DNA of 64,000 bases, taken from assembly GCA_039583875.1 (NCBI GenBank), contig CM077161.1, positions 60,021,885 to 60,085,884 on the forward strand, written 5' to 3'. Below, piece by piece: positions 33,101-44,300 of this stretch. The notes beneath the pieces are model-generated. The model was not told the DNA's origin and ran no database searches. It saw only the letters and a program-made list of their open reading frames with translations. Within the stretch, counting starts at the first letter, position 1; each line of letters begins with the position of its first letter. Made by a program: the position numbers and the translations under genes. The DNA comes from Platanthera guangdongensis. Its lineage: Eukaryota; Streptophyta; Magnoliopsida; Asparagales; Orchidaceae.

Positions 33101-36100
33101 CACTGTCCACGTCGGGCGGAGGCGAATACCCTTCGCTCATCTCAGTTTCGGAGGAGACCATGTTGTAGCCTACAAAAGGGCGATTCAGAAGGAGCGAGCG
33201 AGGACAAAGCCAACGGTGAGTACTAGCTTACCAGGGGTTGGCACGTCGTCCGCGCCGATGGATGGGCGAGAGGAGCCCGACCGACCCTGAAAGGCTTCTC
33301 CCTCGAGGGCCTCAAGAGATTTTCTCAGTCCGTGGGGAGCCGGCGAGCGAGGGGTTTTCGGAGGTGGGCGGTCCAGACCTGGGGAACTAGCGACCCTCTC
33401 AGGCGACAAGGGAGGGGGCGATCCTCTCCCCCGTTCCCCACCTCTTCACAAGGAATTGCCTGCAAGACAAAAGATCAGAGGTGCAGCGATAAACCGAAGA
33501 AGGTCACGTACCCCAGGAACGACCTCAACACCCGCCGCCGAGCTGGAGCCCGGACGGTCGCCCGCCGGAGACCGCCTAACAATCTTTCCCTTCGCCGGCC
33601 TAAAGAGAGGGCCGGGAGACCCACGTGCTAGCCAAGGGGCGGCCTCAAGGGCCTCCTCCCGAGTCTTCTGGCCCGCTGCCGCCAGGCGAGCTCGCACCTC
33701 ATCGCTGACCGGCATCGAGAAACTGTAGTCTGTTCAAGAAAAATGAGGGGATCTGGGGAGCCCCCCTGGGCTCAGCGGTATATTTATAGCCGGACAGTTG
33801 GGCCCCACCAGAAGATTCCCTGCCAGCTCAGCACAGTACTCGCCGAACACGCGGGTTGGATGATTTTTCTGATCTTGCATCAAGCTCAAAAAGAGCGCGG
33901 ATTGTGTACAACCCCGTGTCCGGCGAGCGGATCCCGCCAGGGAAGTCGAGCAGACCTAGCCCCGCGACCCGCACCCAAGCGGCAAACAGATATACGGCAG
34001 GAAGGCTGGCCCGCTCCCGCCCATTTCAGGCGAGCGAGCCGGGCGAGGCGAACGAGCGGGTCACGCAGAGAACCGCTGGCCAAAGCGGATGGGTTTGGCG
34101 ACCCGCGATTAGCGAGCCGATCGGGGGGTCGCGGTGGCCGCCGGCCAGCCCCTACACGCGACCGGGCCGCCGGTCCGCCCCGGCAGAAGACAGGCAGGTC
34201 GCGGCGGTCCGGCTCGCGCTCGCCCAGGAAGAATAGGCGGACCGCTGGAGCCAGGTCGTGCCCGCCTCCCGCGGAGGGGGATTGGAGGCGAGCTGACTCC
34301 CTAGGGGTGCGAATAGCCCCTCAGAACGGCAGAGCCACGCTGCTAGCAGACCAGGTTGGACTGCGCATAGCTACTCAGGACAGCGGAGTTTGGCTGTTGG
34401 CAGACCCAACCAGGGGCTTTTTGGTATTTTCAGGTCAGTTCTTTTGGTTATTGGCAGTTTAGATTCCAAAAAACTATAAATAAGACCCAAGGGGTACCTC
34501 AGAGGGCACGTTTTAGTATCTCCTTACTCTCGTTTTCAAGTGCTCTCTGAGGGTACCTTAGCTCGGCTTCTGGCTAAGGAGGGGAAGCGCTCAGAGATCT
34601 TCCGGGTTTATGGTGGGACCTCCCTGCCGAGCCCTTGGGTCTGTTTCTTCTTGTCTTCTTCGTTGTTTTTCTTGCAGGAGCAAAGTAGGCGCGAGACCAC
34701 CCCTTCCCCAAGGGTCGAACTCCACAAGAGGCCGGATTCCGGTTTCAACATTCTTCTAACCATTGGAAGGGATATCTCTATAAATACCTAAGGGATATTT
34801 CCTTTCAACTTAATCGTGATTTTGCTCTCAATTTCAAACCTAGAAAAATTACCAAAATCGGAAATCATCCGTCCGTCGCTGACGCTCTGCACGATTCGCG
34901 AATTCTCCTGATCGGCCGCCGACTGCACAGCACGATTCTTCTTCATCGACCTCTACGTTTGGATTGTTGTCATCTAAAGATCTATACTCCTCCAGATTGT
35001 GTCGATTGAAGGTTCACGATTCAAGGTCTTCAAGATTTCATTTCTCCAAGTTCTCCAAGATTCAAGATCTACTTTTTCGAAGAACGTTGGGATGAAAACT
35101 TGTAATTGTTTGTGTATTGTAATATTCATTTACTTTGTAGGAAATTATTCCTCCGAGTTTGTAGATCCGTTTGTGAATCGAGTTTGTAAATCTGTTTGTT
35201 GATCGAGTTTGTAAATCCGATTGTGGATCGAGTGGTAGGAGCGTCATCTCCGAGTTGTAGGAGTTGCGGCTCCGAGGTGTAAGATTTGAAGAAATCTGAG
35301 ATTGGTGAAGTAGCCGAATCTAGCCCTTCGTGGTAGATAGGTGAGGCGGGAAAGTGGACGTACCCAACTCGGGGAACCACTATAAATCTTTGTGTTTGTG
35401 TGCATGTTTTTTAAAGTAATTTTTATTCCGCAAAAAGACGAAAACATAACTTATTCACTACTCTCTAGGTGATTTAGGTAGACGCTAGATACTTTCAATT
35501 GGTATCAGAGGGGCGTTTTGTTTGATATATGGTTAACACCTTGAACAAGATCCGTATTCTAGCGTCAAGAGATTCCGTCTAGTCACCATGGACAGAAGCA
35601 AAGACATTTCTTATATGAAGCTCTTAATGTGCACAAAGGAAAACATTCTCATGTGGAAAACATGAGTAAGGTTCTTCATGGAAGCTGCTGATCCCAGAAT
35701 TTTTCAAATTGTGGAAGAAGGTCCCCACATATCGATTCAACCATCAGCTCTGAATCCTACAGTCATGATCCCCAAGAAGATGATGGATTTGACTAAGGAT
35801 GAAATTGCCTTAGTCACTCTTGATAAGAAGGCAAAGAACATCGTCGCAAGTGCAGTGGACAACTCAATGCTTCAGAATATATTCCACTGTAAATCTGCCA
35901 AATAAATGTGGGACTACCAAGTTGTGTTGATGGAAGGGACAGAAGAAGTCAGAGACGACCGCAGATCGTTGTTGAATCAGGAATACGAAGCATTAAACCA
36001 AAGATCAAATGATAGTATAGCTGACACCTTCGAGAAGTTTTTTAAGATAGTAAACGGTGGCAGGAACTATGGTCGTAATTTCATCAATGGTGAACTAAAC

Positions 36101-39100
36101 GATAAGTTTCTCAAATCCCTGACAAAGGAATGGGAAACTAAAGTGGTTGTCATCAGGGAGTTTGGAAAGTTGGCTGAGACAGACCCTTAGAACATCTTTG
36201 GGAAATTGTTCTCCTACGAACTACAAATGAACACCAGAGAGAAGGAAGAGCAAAGCAGCCGGACTTCTAGCAAAGAGAAGTCGGTGGCCCTAAAAGTTGA
36301 AGGTTCAAGGAAGTCTAAAGTTGTTTCTCTAGTTAGAACTCGTGCTCCTGACACCCCAGAAGACTCGAAGCCTAGCACGTCTGGCTCTGAGCTATCTGAT
36401 GGAGAGTTTTCTCTCATATCAAAGCAGTTCAAGAAACTGCTCAGCAAGAGGAGACAGATGAAGAATCAGTCAACCTCATCTGACTTCAGGAAATCTCATC
36501 GTGATGGTGACCGTTCGAGAAAAAGCTACAACCGAGAGGACAGGTATAAATCAAAACAGAACAAACACTCTTCCTCTGACGTTGGGCGCTATTGTTGCAA
36601 CAAGACAGGTCACATGATCGTTGAATGCCCGTACAAGAAGAAGGAAGGCTCCAAGAAAGAGAAGAAAAGATCCTTCAAGGGCAAAAGAAAAGAAGAAAAG
36701 AGCTTCGTCGCCAAAAAGTTCAAGACTCTCAGCGACAGTGACTCAAGTGAGTGGAGCTCGGAGAATGAGGAAGCCTATTTCGGTTTTATGGCTCAATCAA
36801 ATGATGAAGTTGGTGAATCAGAGTATCGCGGGAAGGTAAACTCGCACACTATACTCTCGGAATCGGAAACGTCCACTAACGGTCACGAAGGCTATTCTTC
36901 TGAAGAGGGCGAGTCTGAGTTAATGGTTCAGCATGAGAACCTTTTGAAGGCTTTTGACAAATGCCGAAAGGTTGTCAAAAAGAAAGCAAAAGAGATTGCT
37001 TCTCTCAAGACAGTGGAATCAAGCCTGAGGGAGGAAATTGCAGAATTGACTCCTCCCATAAGTGAAATTCACTCCTTGCGAGAGGAACTGAAAAGTTCGG
37101 CTGAAATATTACGTCTGAAAGAGAAATATCTTGATGAGCTGGAAGAAAAGCTTTTGCTGGAGAGAAAACTTGTTGAGAGTTTCTCCAAGCCGAACACTGT
37201 TCTCCCTCTCATCAATGAGTTCTCAGCTCCGAAGAAGGGTAGTAGTTTTGGCCACATAGTTGGAAAAAGTAAGGCTGCCAAGAAAGCCAGTGCCAAGGAA
37301 AAGGGGAAGGCACCTCTAGGTCAACCCTCGTTTAGAAAGGTCATCTTTCTGACGAACAAGTTTGACCTTGAGTCGTCCTACGGTCATCTTGCTAGGCCTA
37401 TCTATGTAGAGCCCAAGAAGAGATACCAGGAATGGACCCGTCCCCGAGACTATGGTATCAGTGTTTTTAAGGCACCTTATGAAGCGATAGAACTCAAGAG
37501 TTATGGTGCTTATATTCATGGACATAACCATAAGAGGGCACCAAAAGCCAAAAATGTTGTACCTAAGGCAAAGGGGATGGAGAAGCCCTGTGTATGCTGT
37601 AATCAGGAGGCTTCCACCTCCAAGTATGTTGCCCCTGCTAGACATCACACTCAAAAGGTAAAGAAGGAGTACAAGAGGAGGTACAACAGATTTGACTGTT
37701 GGTGTTGCGGAAAAATTGGTCATTTTGACGTAGATTGCTGGTTTAACCCTGCCAATTTTGTAACTCCACAAGTTAATCATGCGAGACCAACCACTCGCAG
37801 AGTTAATGTTCCTAGTGGTGTTAAGCTGACCAGGAACCAAGGACACAAATATGTTTGGGTTCCTGAGGTAAAGTGATTTGTCATTGCAGGTATGTCCAAA
37901 GAGCAACAAAAATCCTACCTGGTATTTGGACAGTGGATGCTCTCAGCATATGACCGGGACAAGAAGCCTACTGCTTGATTTCACTTCAGTCAAAGACGGA
38001 CCAAAAGTCATCTTTTGAGGGTCAGACCGGGGAACTACTAAAGGCTATGGTATGATCTCCAACGGAATATTCTCTTTCACAGACGTGGCTTATGTCGAAG
38101 GATTACATCATAATCTTATAAACATAAGTCAGCTATGTGATAAGGGCTACATCGTCGAGTTCTACAAGTATAAGTGTTTGATAAAATCGTCTGCAAATTT
38201 GGAGACGGTCTTAACAGACACTCGGAGCAGAAATTTTTTTTGTTTAAATTTTCTTTGTTTAGACAATTCTACACCAATATGTTTTCTTAGAAAAGATACT
38301 GCGTCTCTTTGTGACCAATGACATAAGATATTATCACATATTAATTTCAAAACTATAAATATGTTATTTTCTCACAACTTAGTGCGAGATGACACAGCAT
38401 TAGGTGTCATAAAGAGAGTCTGTGTCACTCATGTCAAATGGGTAAGCAAACAAGGACTACCTTCAAAGGTATTGCTGAAAAGGATTCTTCAAGAAGCCTA
38501 TAATTCCTTTATATGAACTTATTCGGTCTTATGCTTATTCACAGTTTAGTAGGTAAGGTCTACACGTTAGTAATTATTGATGACTACTCGCGTTTCACTT
38601 GGGTGTTCTTTCTGAAACACAAGTCAGACACTTTTGACACATTCACAAATTTTGTCCGGCAAATTCAGAACGAATTGAACTACTCAATGGTCAAAATCAG
38701 AAGTGACCACGGAACAGAATTTGAGTCTGGTGGCATGACAGAATTTTGTGGAAGTCAAGGTATCTTTCACGAGTTTTCCTCCCCGCGTACTCCACAGCAA
38801 AATGGAGTTGCAGAGAGAAGAAATAGAACCCTAATTGAAGCACGTACAACTATGTTGAACGACGCTTCACTTCCGGAGTACTTCTGGGTTGAAGCTGTCA
38901 ACACAGTTTGTCACGGGCAAAACATAATACTTATTAACAAAAGTTATCGTAAGATCCCCTATGAGCTATTGAAGAGCAGAAAACCAACTATATCCTATTT
39001 TAGAATCTTTGGAAGTAAATGTTTTGTACTTAATTATGGGAAGTATCACCGCACGAATTTTAGTTTAAAATGTTTTGAATGTATTTTTTTAGGTTATAGT

Positions 39101-41295
39101 AGTCATAGTAAGCCATATAGGATTTTCAATAAGAAAACTCTGGTGGTAGAAGAGTCAATTCATGTTGTATTTGATGAGACAAACCTGCTCCAAAGTAGCT
39201 TGTCTAGTGTTATTGGTGCAGATGCAGGTACCAAGTTCAAAGAACTAAGCTTAGATGAAGCTGTCAAGGAAGAAGTTCCTAGCTCGGTCAAGATCGTCGA
39301 TCCAAGCTTGGTGGATGAAGAACCGCTAGAGGAAGAATTGCTTCAACCTCCAGAGGAGACAACAAATGTTGTTGAGCCTGCTGGTGGGAGAGTAAGAAAT
39401 CTAGGGTTCAAACACATAAGAGATAACCAAGTTGATCAAATAATTGGAGAGTCAGGCGACGGTGTGAGAACCAGAAGAGGTACAGCTAATGAGATTATGC
39501 ATCTTAGTTTTCTGTCACAGGTTGAGTCAAAGAAATTTGAAGAGGCAAACAAGGATGTTTCTTGGATTTTCGCTACGCAAGAGGAACTCAATCAGTTTGA
39601 ACATTGCAAAGTCTGGGAGTTGGTAACCAGGCCCAAGGGACAGAACGTGATCAGCACCAAGTGTATTTTCAGAAACAAACTGAACGAAAATGGAGTCATT
39701 ATCAAGAATAAAGTCAGGCTTGTAGCTCAAGGATACAAACAAGAAGAAGGGATCGACTTCGACCAGACTTTTGCTCCAGTGGCCAGGCTCGAGGCGATCA
39801 GGTTGTATATTACGTATGTTGCCCTCTAAGGCTTCATCGTCTACCAAATGGACGTGAAATCAGCTTTCCTAAACGGGAAACTAAAAGAGGAAGTATACGT
39901 AGTGCAACGCTCAGGTTTTGTTGATTCCAATTTTCCTGATCATTTTTATTTTTTAAATAAAGCTCTATACGGTTTAAAGCAAGCTCCCCGAGTTTGGTAT
40001 GAGACGTTGTCTAGTTTTCTTTTTAAGAACAAGTTCACAAGAGAAAGGATAGACAAGACATTATTTTATAGGGAAGTAAAAGGCAAGATTCTACTGATAC
40101 AGATCAATGTCGATGACATCATATTTGACTCTACAGAAGACAACTTTTGCAAGAATTTCTCCAAACTTATGCAAAGGATGTTTGAAATGAGCAGAATGGG
40201 AGAGCTGAAATATTTATTATGACTTCAGGTGAAGCAATTTGAAGATGGAATTTTCATCTCTCGGACGAATTTCACAAAAGAGATTCTTAAGAAATTTGGA
40301 ATGGAGAATGCAGCCTTTATGGGGACTCTAATGGGTTCGACAGTGTGTCTGGACAAGGATGAGAAAGGGAAACCTTTTGAAGAAACCAACTACAGAAGCA
40401 TAATTGGATCTTTTCTCTACCTCACTGCTAGTAAACTAGATATTATGCTTTCAACATACGTCTGCGCTAGATTTCAGGTGAACTCAAAGAAATCTCATTA
40501 CGTCGCTGCAAAGCAAATTTTAAAATACTTTAAGGGTACACTCAATCTTGGTTTATGGTACCCGAGAAATAATGATGTCGAGCTAATTGGTTTTTCAGAT
40601 GCCGATTTTGCAAGAAGCAGGGATGACAGGAAAAACACTTCTGGGACGTGCCAATTCTTCGGAAGACGGCTTATTTCTTGGAGCAGTAAGAAGCAAAATT
40701 GTGTGGCAACTTCTACGACCGAGTAAGAGTATATCTCTGCGGGTAGTTGTTGCGCACAGCTCTATGGATTCGGAATCAACTTGAAAACTACAACATGGAG
40801 TTCAAAGAAATTCCGATGTATTGCGACTCATCCAGCGCAATAGCGATCGCGAATAATCCAGTCTCTCACAGCCGAACAAAGCACATCGAGGTGTGATACC
40901 ACTTCATCCGGGAGCATGTGGAGAACAAGGATATAACCCTTAGCTATGTCCCGACGGATAACCAGATCGCAGACATTTTTACAAAGCCGTTGGACGAAGC
41001 CAAGTTCTCGTTCTTCAAAACGGAACAAGACATGTTGAACATTGACGCATGAAGACATCCAAGCAAGCAGGAACTCACTCGGGAATTATTTCGCAAAGTC
41101 AGAAAATTGTCCCAAGGTAAATTCGTTGAGTATCAGAGCTCAAGTCGCTGATTTGTTGGATATTCATATGATACTCACCAAATCGGACTCGACCACCAGC
41201 GATTCTCGCCGAATTCAACTTAGGACAAAATCTCAAACTTCAATATTGAATCCGAAGAGCCACGAATTCAGGTACGCGCCTTCTAGACAATTTTA

Positions 41296-41348
<53 letters not shown>

Positions 41349-44300
41349 AAGGGGGCAACCGCACAACCGATTCGATGAAACTCGCAAGCCGACTCGCCAA
41401 ATCAGAAATCGCGACCGTTCGGCTCCTGCGACAACTGGATCCTCTTCCTCCCGTGGACTAGGGTCCATTCTTCTTCGATTAGGGTTGTGAACGACTTTCT
41501 AACTCTAGCCGACCGTTCAACAAGGATTTCCAGAAACCGTGTTGTCGCCGACTCCGACAAGTTCAGAAATCCAGTTCATTCCACATTCAGCATTCTCATG
41601 GCTTCCAGAAGCACAAGCGGTTTGCTAAGTGAGGAGAACTTGTTCGCACAGGCTTTGCTGATGCTTCTAATGAGTTCAGAAATGTTTTACTGATGTTGGA
41701 GACTGCAGGACTCTCCTTTATTCTAGAACCCCCGTGCAAGGTCCTGGACAAGGAAGTTCTTGAGTTCTTTCAGAATGCGAAGCTCCGTCATGATGATTCA
41801 GTCATCAAGAGCAAGGTTAAAACAACCAAAGTAAAAGTGAAAGCGTCACTTCTCTCCAGGTACTTGTGGCTTCCTACATGTGACGAGGACGATAACCTTG
41901 ACGAGGATGACTTCTCCAGAGCTCTTCTATTCTGTGGATTGCCCCGAGGTATAAAAGCAGTTAAGCGCAAAGGGATGAATGAAGAAGGCAAGCTTCTTTC
42001 CGACATCATGGGTAAAGTGTTCTTATGCAAGACTGGGTCTCACGACTATCTCTCCACAGAGATGTTCAAGACCCTTGTTGTTATCATCTGCAGGAAGAAA
42101 CTTGATTGGGGTGCATTGTTGTTTGAGAAAATCAAGAATAGCTTTCGCACTCCCAACTTTGGGAGGATTATCAGCCTGTACCTGAATCAGCTGGATGGTG
42201 ACAGCTTTGATATGACCAAAGGTGTGTCTATCCATCACCTCAAGAAGATAGATTCATCTATATTCTCAAGGTGGGATAGGAGGATCACTAGGGCAGGGGG
42301 AGCCCCATATTTAGCTTTGGAGGAGGCAGAACATGCTCCTGAGGTCAGGATTACCTCTCCCCACCCCAGTGAAATTCCTGAAAGTTCGAGGGCAGGAATC
42401 GAGGGGGAGACAGTTGCCACACAAGTGGCCACTAACATAGTGCCCTTGAGTGTGCCTTCAAACTCAGTGCCAGAAGTTCCAGAGTCAGTTAGTCCAGTTC
42501 TAGATCCAGAGAATCTGATGACAGAGGTTGCCAAGACGGCTCAGACTGCTGTTGAAGAGTTAGTGTCTGAGGAGGAAGAGGCTGATTCAGTTGAGGAAGA
42601 TGTTGCTGAGGAAAAGGATATACATGTGGATGATGATGATGATGCTACTGCTGAAGACCTAATAGTTGATGATTATGAGGTTGAGAGTGATGCTGATGAG
42701 ATGGGGATTGATTCTGATAAGACCAAAGCTGCTGATAATGTTGATGTTGGTTCTGAACTAGTGGTAGTGGAGAATTTGATAGTACCTCTCCCAGAAATTG
42801 TTTCAGCTTCATCTTCTGAGGGGGAGGTAATGAGACCTTCTATATCAACTACTACTGAGGTTTCTAGATTATTACGCAACCTCGAGAAAAGGATAGGCAA
42901 GATGCCTGATGCACCTCCTGCTGCTGCAGAGGAGATTGTGGATCTTTCTGATGAGAAAGGAGATGTGGAGGAGCAGACTCCAGTTTTGACTGCTGCTGTA
43001 GATCTTGCTACAACTTCTAAAGCTCATTTATCTCCAATAGATAAGTCTTCCAGTGAGGATCTGCCCAGCACTCCCATCCCTGAGACTCCAGTTGTGACTG
43101 CCGATAATACACTTCTGCAAAGCATAGAGGCAATGTTGGCTAAGCAGAAAGCTTATTTTGATTCTTCCATGCAAGAAGTTCTGAAAAAGGTGAAAGAAAC
43201 AGAAAGAGATCTGAACAAAGGCCTAGTTGAGTTTACCGTCAGATTTGACAAGCTAGATGCCAAGTTAGACTCCTGATTTACCCAAGGTGGAAAAAGGAGT
43301 TGAGTTTGTTATGAAAGGTTTAGAGAGCAATCAGAAGGTGATGTGCAACGTGGATACAAATGCCCAAACAATGATTGACGGTCATAATAGAGCGATGGCA
43401 CATTACGATGATAGAATGCAAGCCTATGCAAATGCTCTGGCTGAAGTAATCAGAAAGGGGGAGGATTCCTTGGAAGCTAATGTGGCAGCTAAGGTCAATG
43501 CACTTGAAGTAGCAATGTTAGCAGATTTCAAAAGTGTAAATGACTACAGCTATGACAACTGTATGTGTCTTCATAGTCAGTTGGCAGGATCTCAAGTACC
43601 TGTTTTGCCTGTACCAGCACATAATGAGACTCATCCTCACCAGGATTACTCTCAGTATTGGTCAGACACACAGGATTATTCTCAGATTAGTGTTGTTGTT
43701 GTTGCTACTGCTGCTACTACTGCTACTGCTGCTGAGGCTCCAGAGGTAGAACATGTTGAAGACTTCCCTCATCCGGTTTACAAGCGTAGAAGATATGGGG
43801 AAGGCCCGTCTGCAATAAGGTCAGAGTCAGGCCGAGAAGAGCCAAACAAAGAGATGGAAGAGGTCTGAAGCCCGATTTCTAGAGGAATTATCTTAGACAC
43901 ATTCTCCTTGGTCGATCTTGGTTGTGAAAACATCAGCACCACTACGATCAAGAAGAATGGAACAAGTATAAGTTGTCCTGCACAAAAAGAAGAATTCACT
44001 TCAGAAATCATGGAGATGCTGATCTGATGCCTCCAGCCCCTCCACATCAGAGAGCATATCCACATTCTCCCCCTCAATTTGTGCCATGGGTTGAGAATCT
44101 TCTCGAATTTCTTCACAAAGATTTTCCTGAACAGAGGAATATTCAATATACATACCTGAGCCACCATTATGCACAGAGGTGCTCTTCTCATCATCAAACT
44201 GAGCTTTGTTTTACTCTTCCACAACCACATCATCATCAAGAGCTTTCTCTGTAACCTGATCTGTAAGAACATCCGAATGAAACTGTGTTTTTGGTACCTT

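Larger units (their letters stand above)
22481..34755 (+). mobile_element. Tat-lineage Ty3/gypsy element with antisense genes
   Basis: A complete element at 22486-34750 (12,265 bp) with perfect TTCTT target duplications at 22481-22485 and 34751-34755, inside the 5' LTR of copia-1. LTRs are 846 bp each with TGTACAACC...TTTCAACA ends. It has gag, a pol with a second archaeal-type RNase H (a hallmark of the Tat group), a hairpin minisatellite, and two spliced antisense units. The LTRs differ at about eight positions, all transitions, so it is younger than its host element. Homopolymer G runs break gag and protease in this copy. Confidence 0.93.

Noticed and set aside
41599..43868. Calling the copia-1 extra ORF an envelope glycoprotein
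   Set aside because: No signal peptide, convincing membrane anchor or cleavage site is visible; only the position resembles env-like ORFs.
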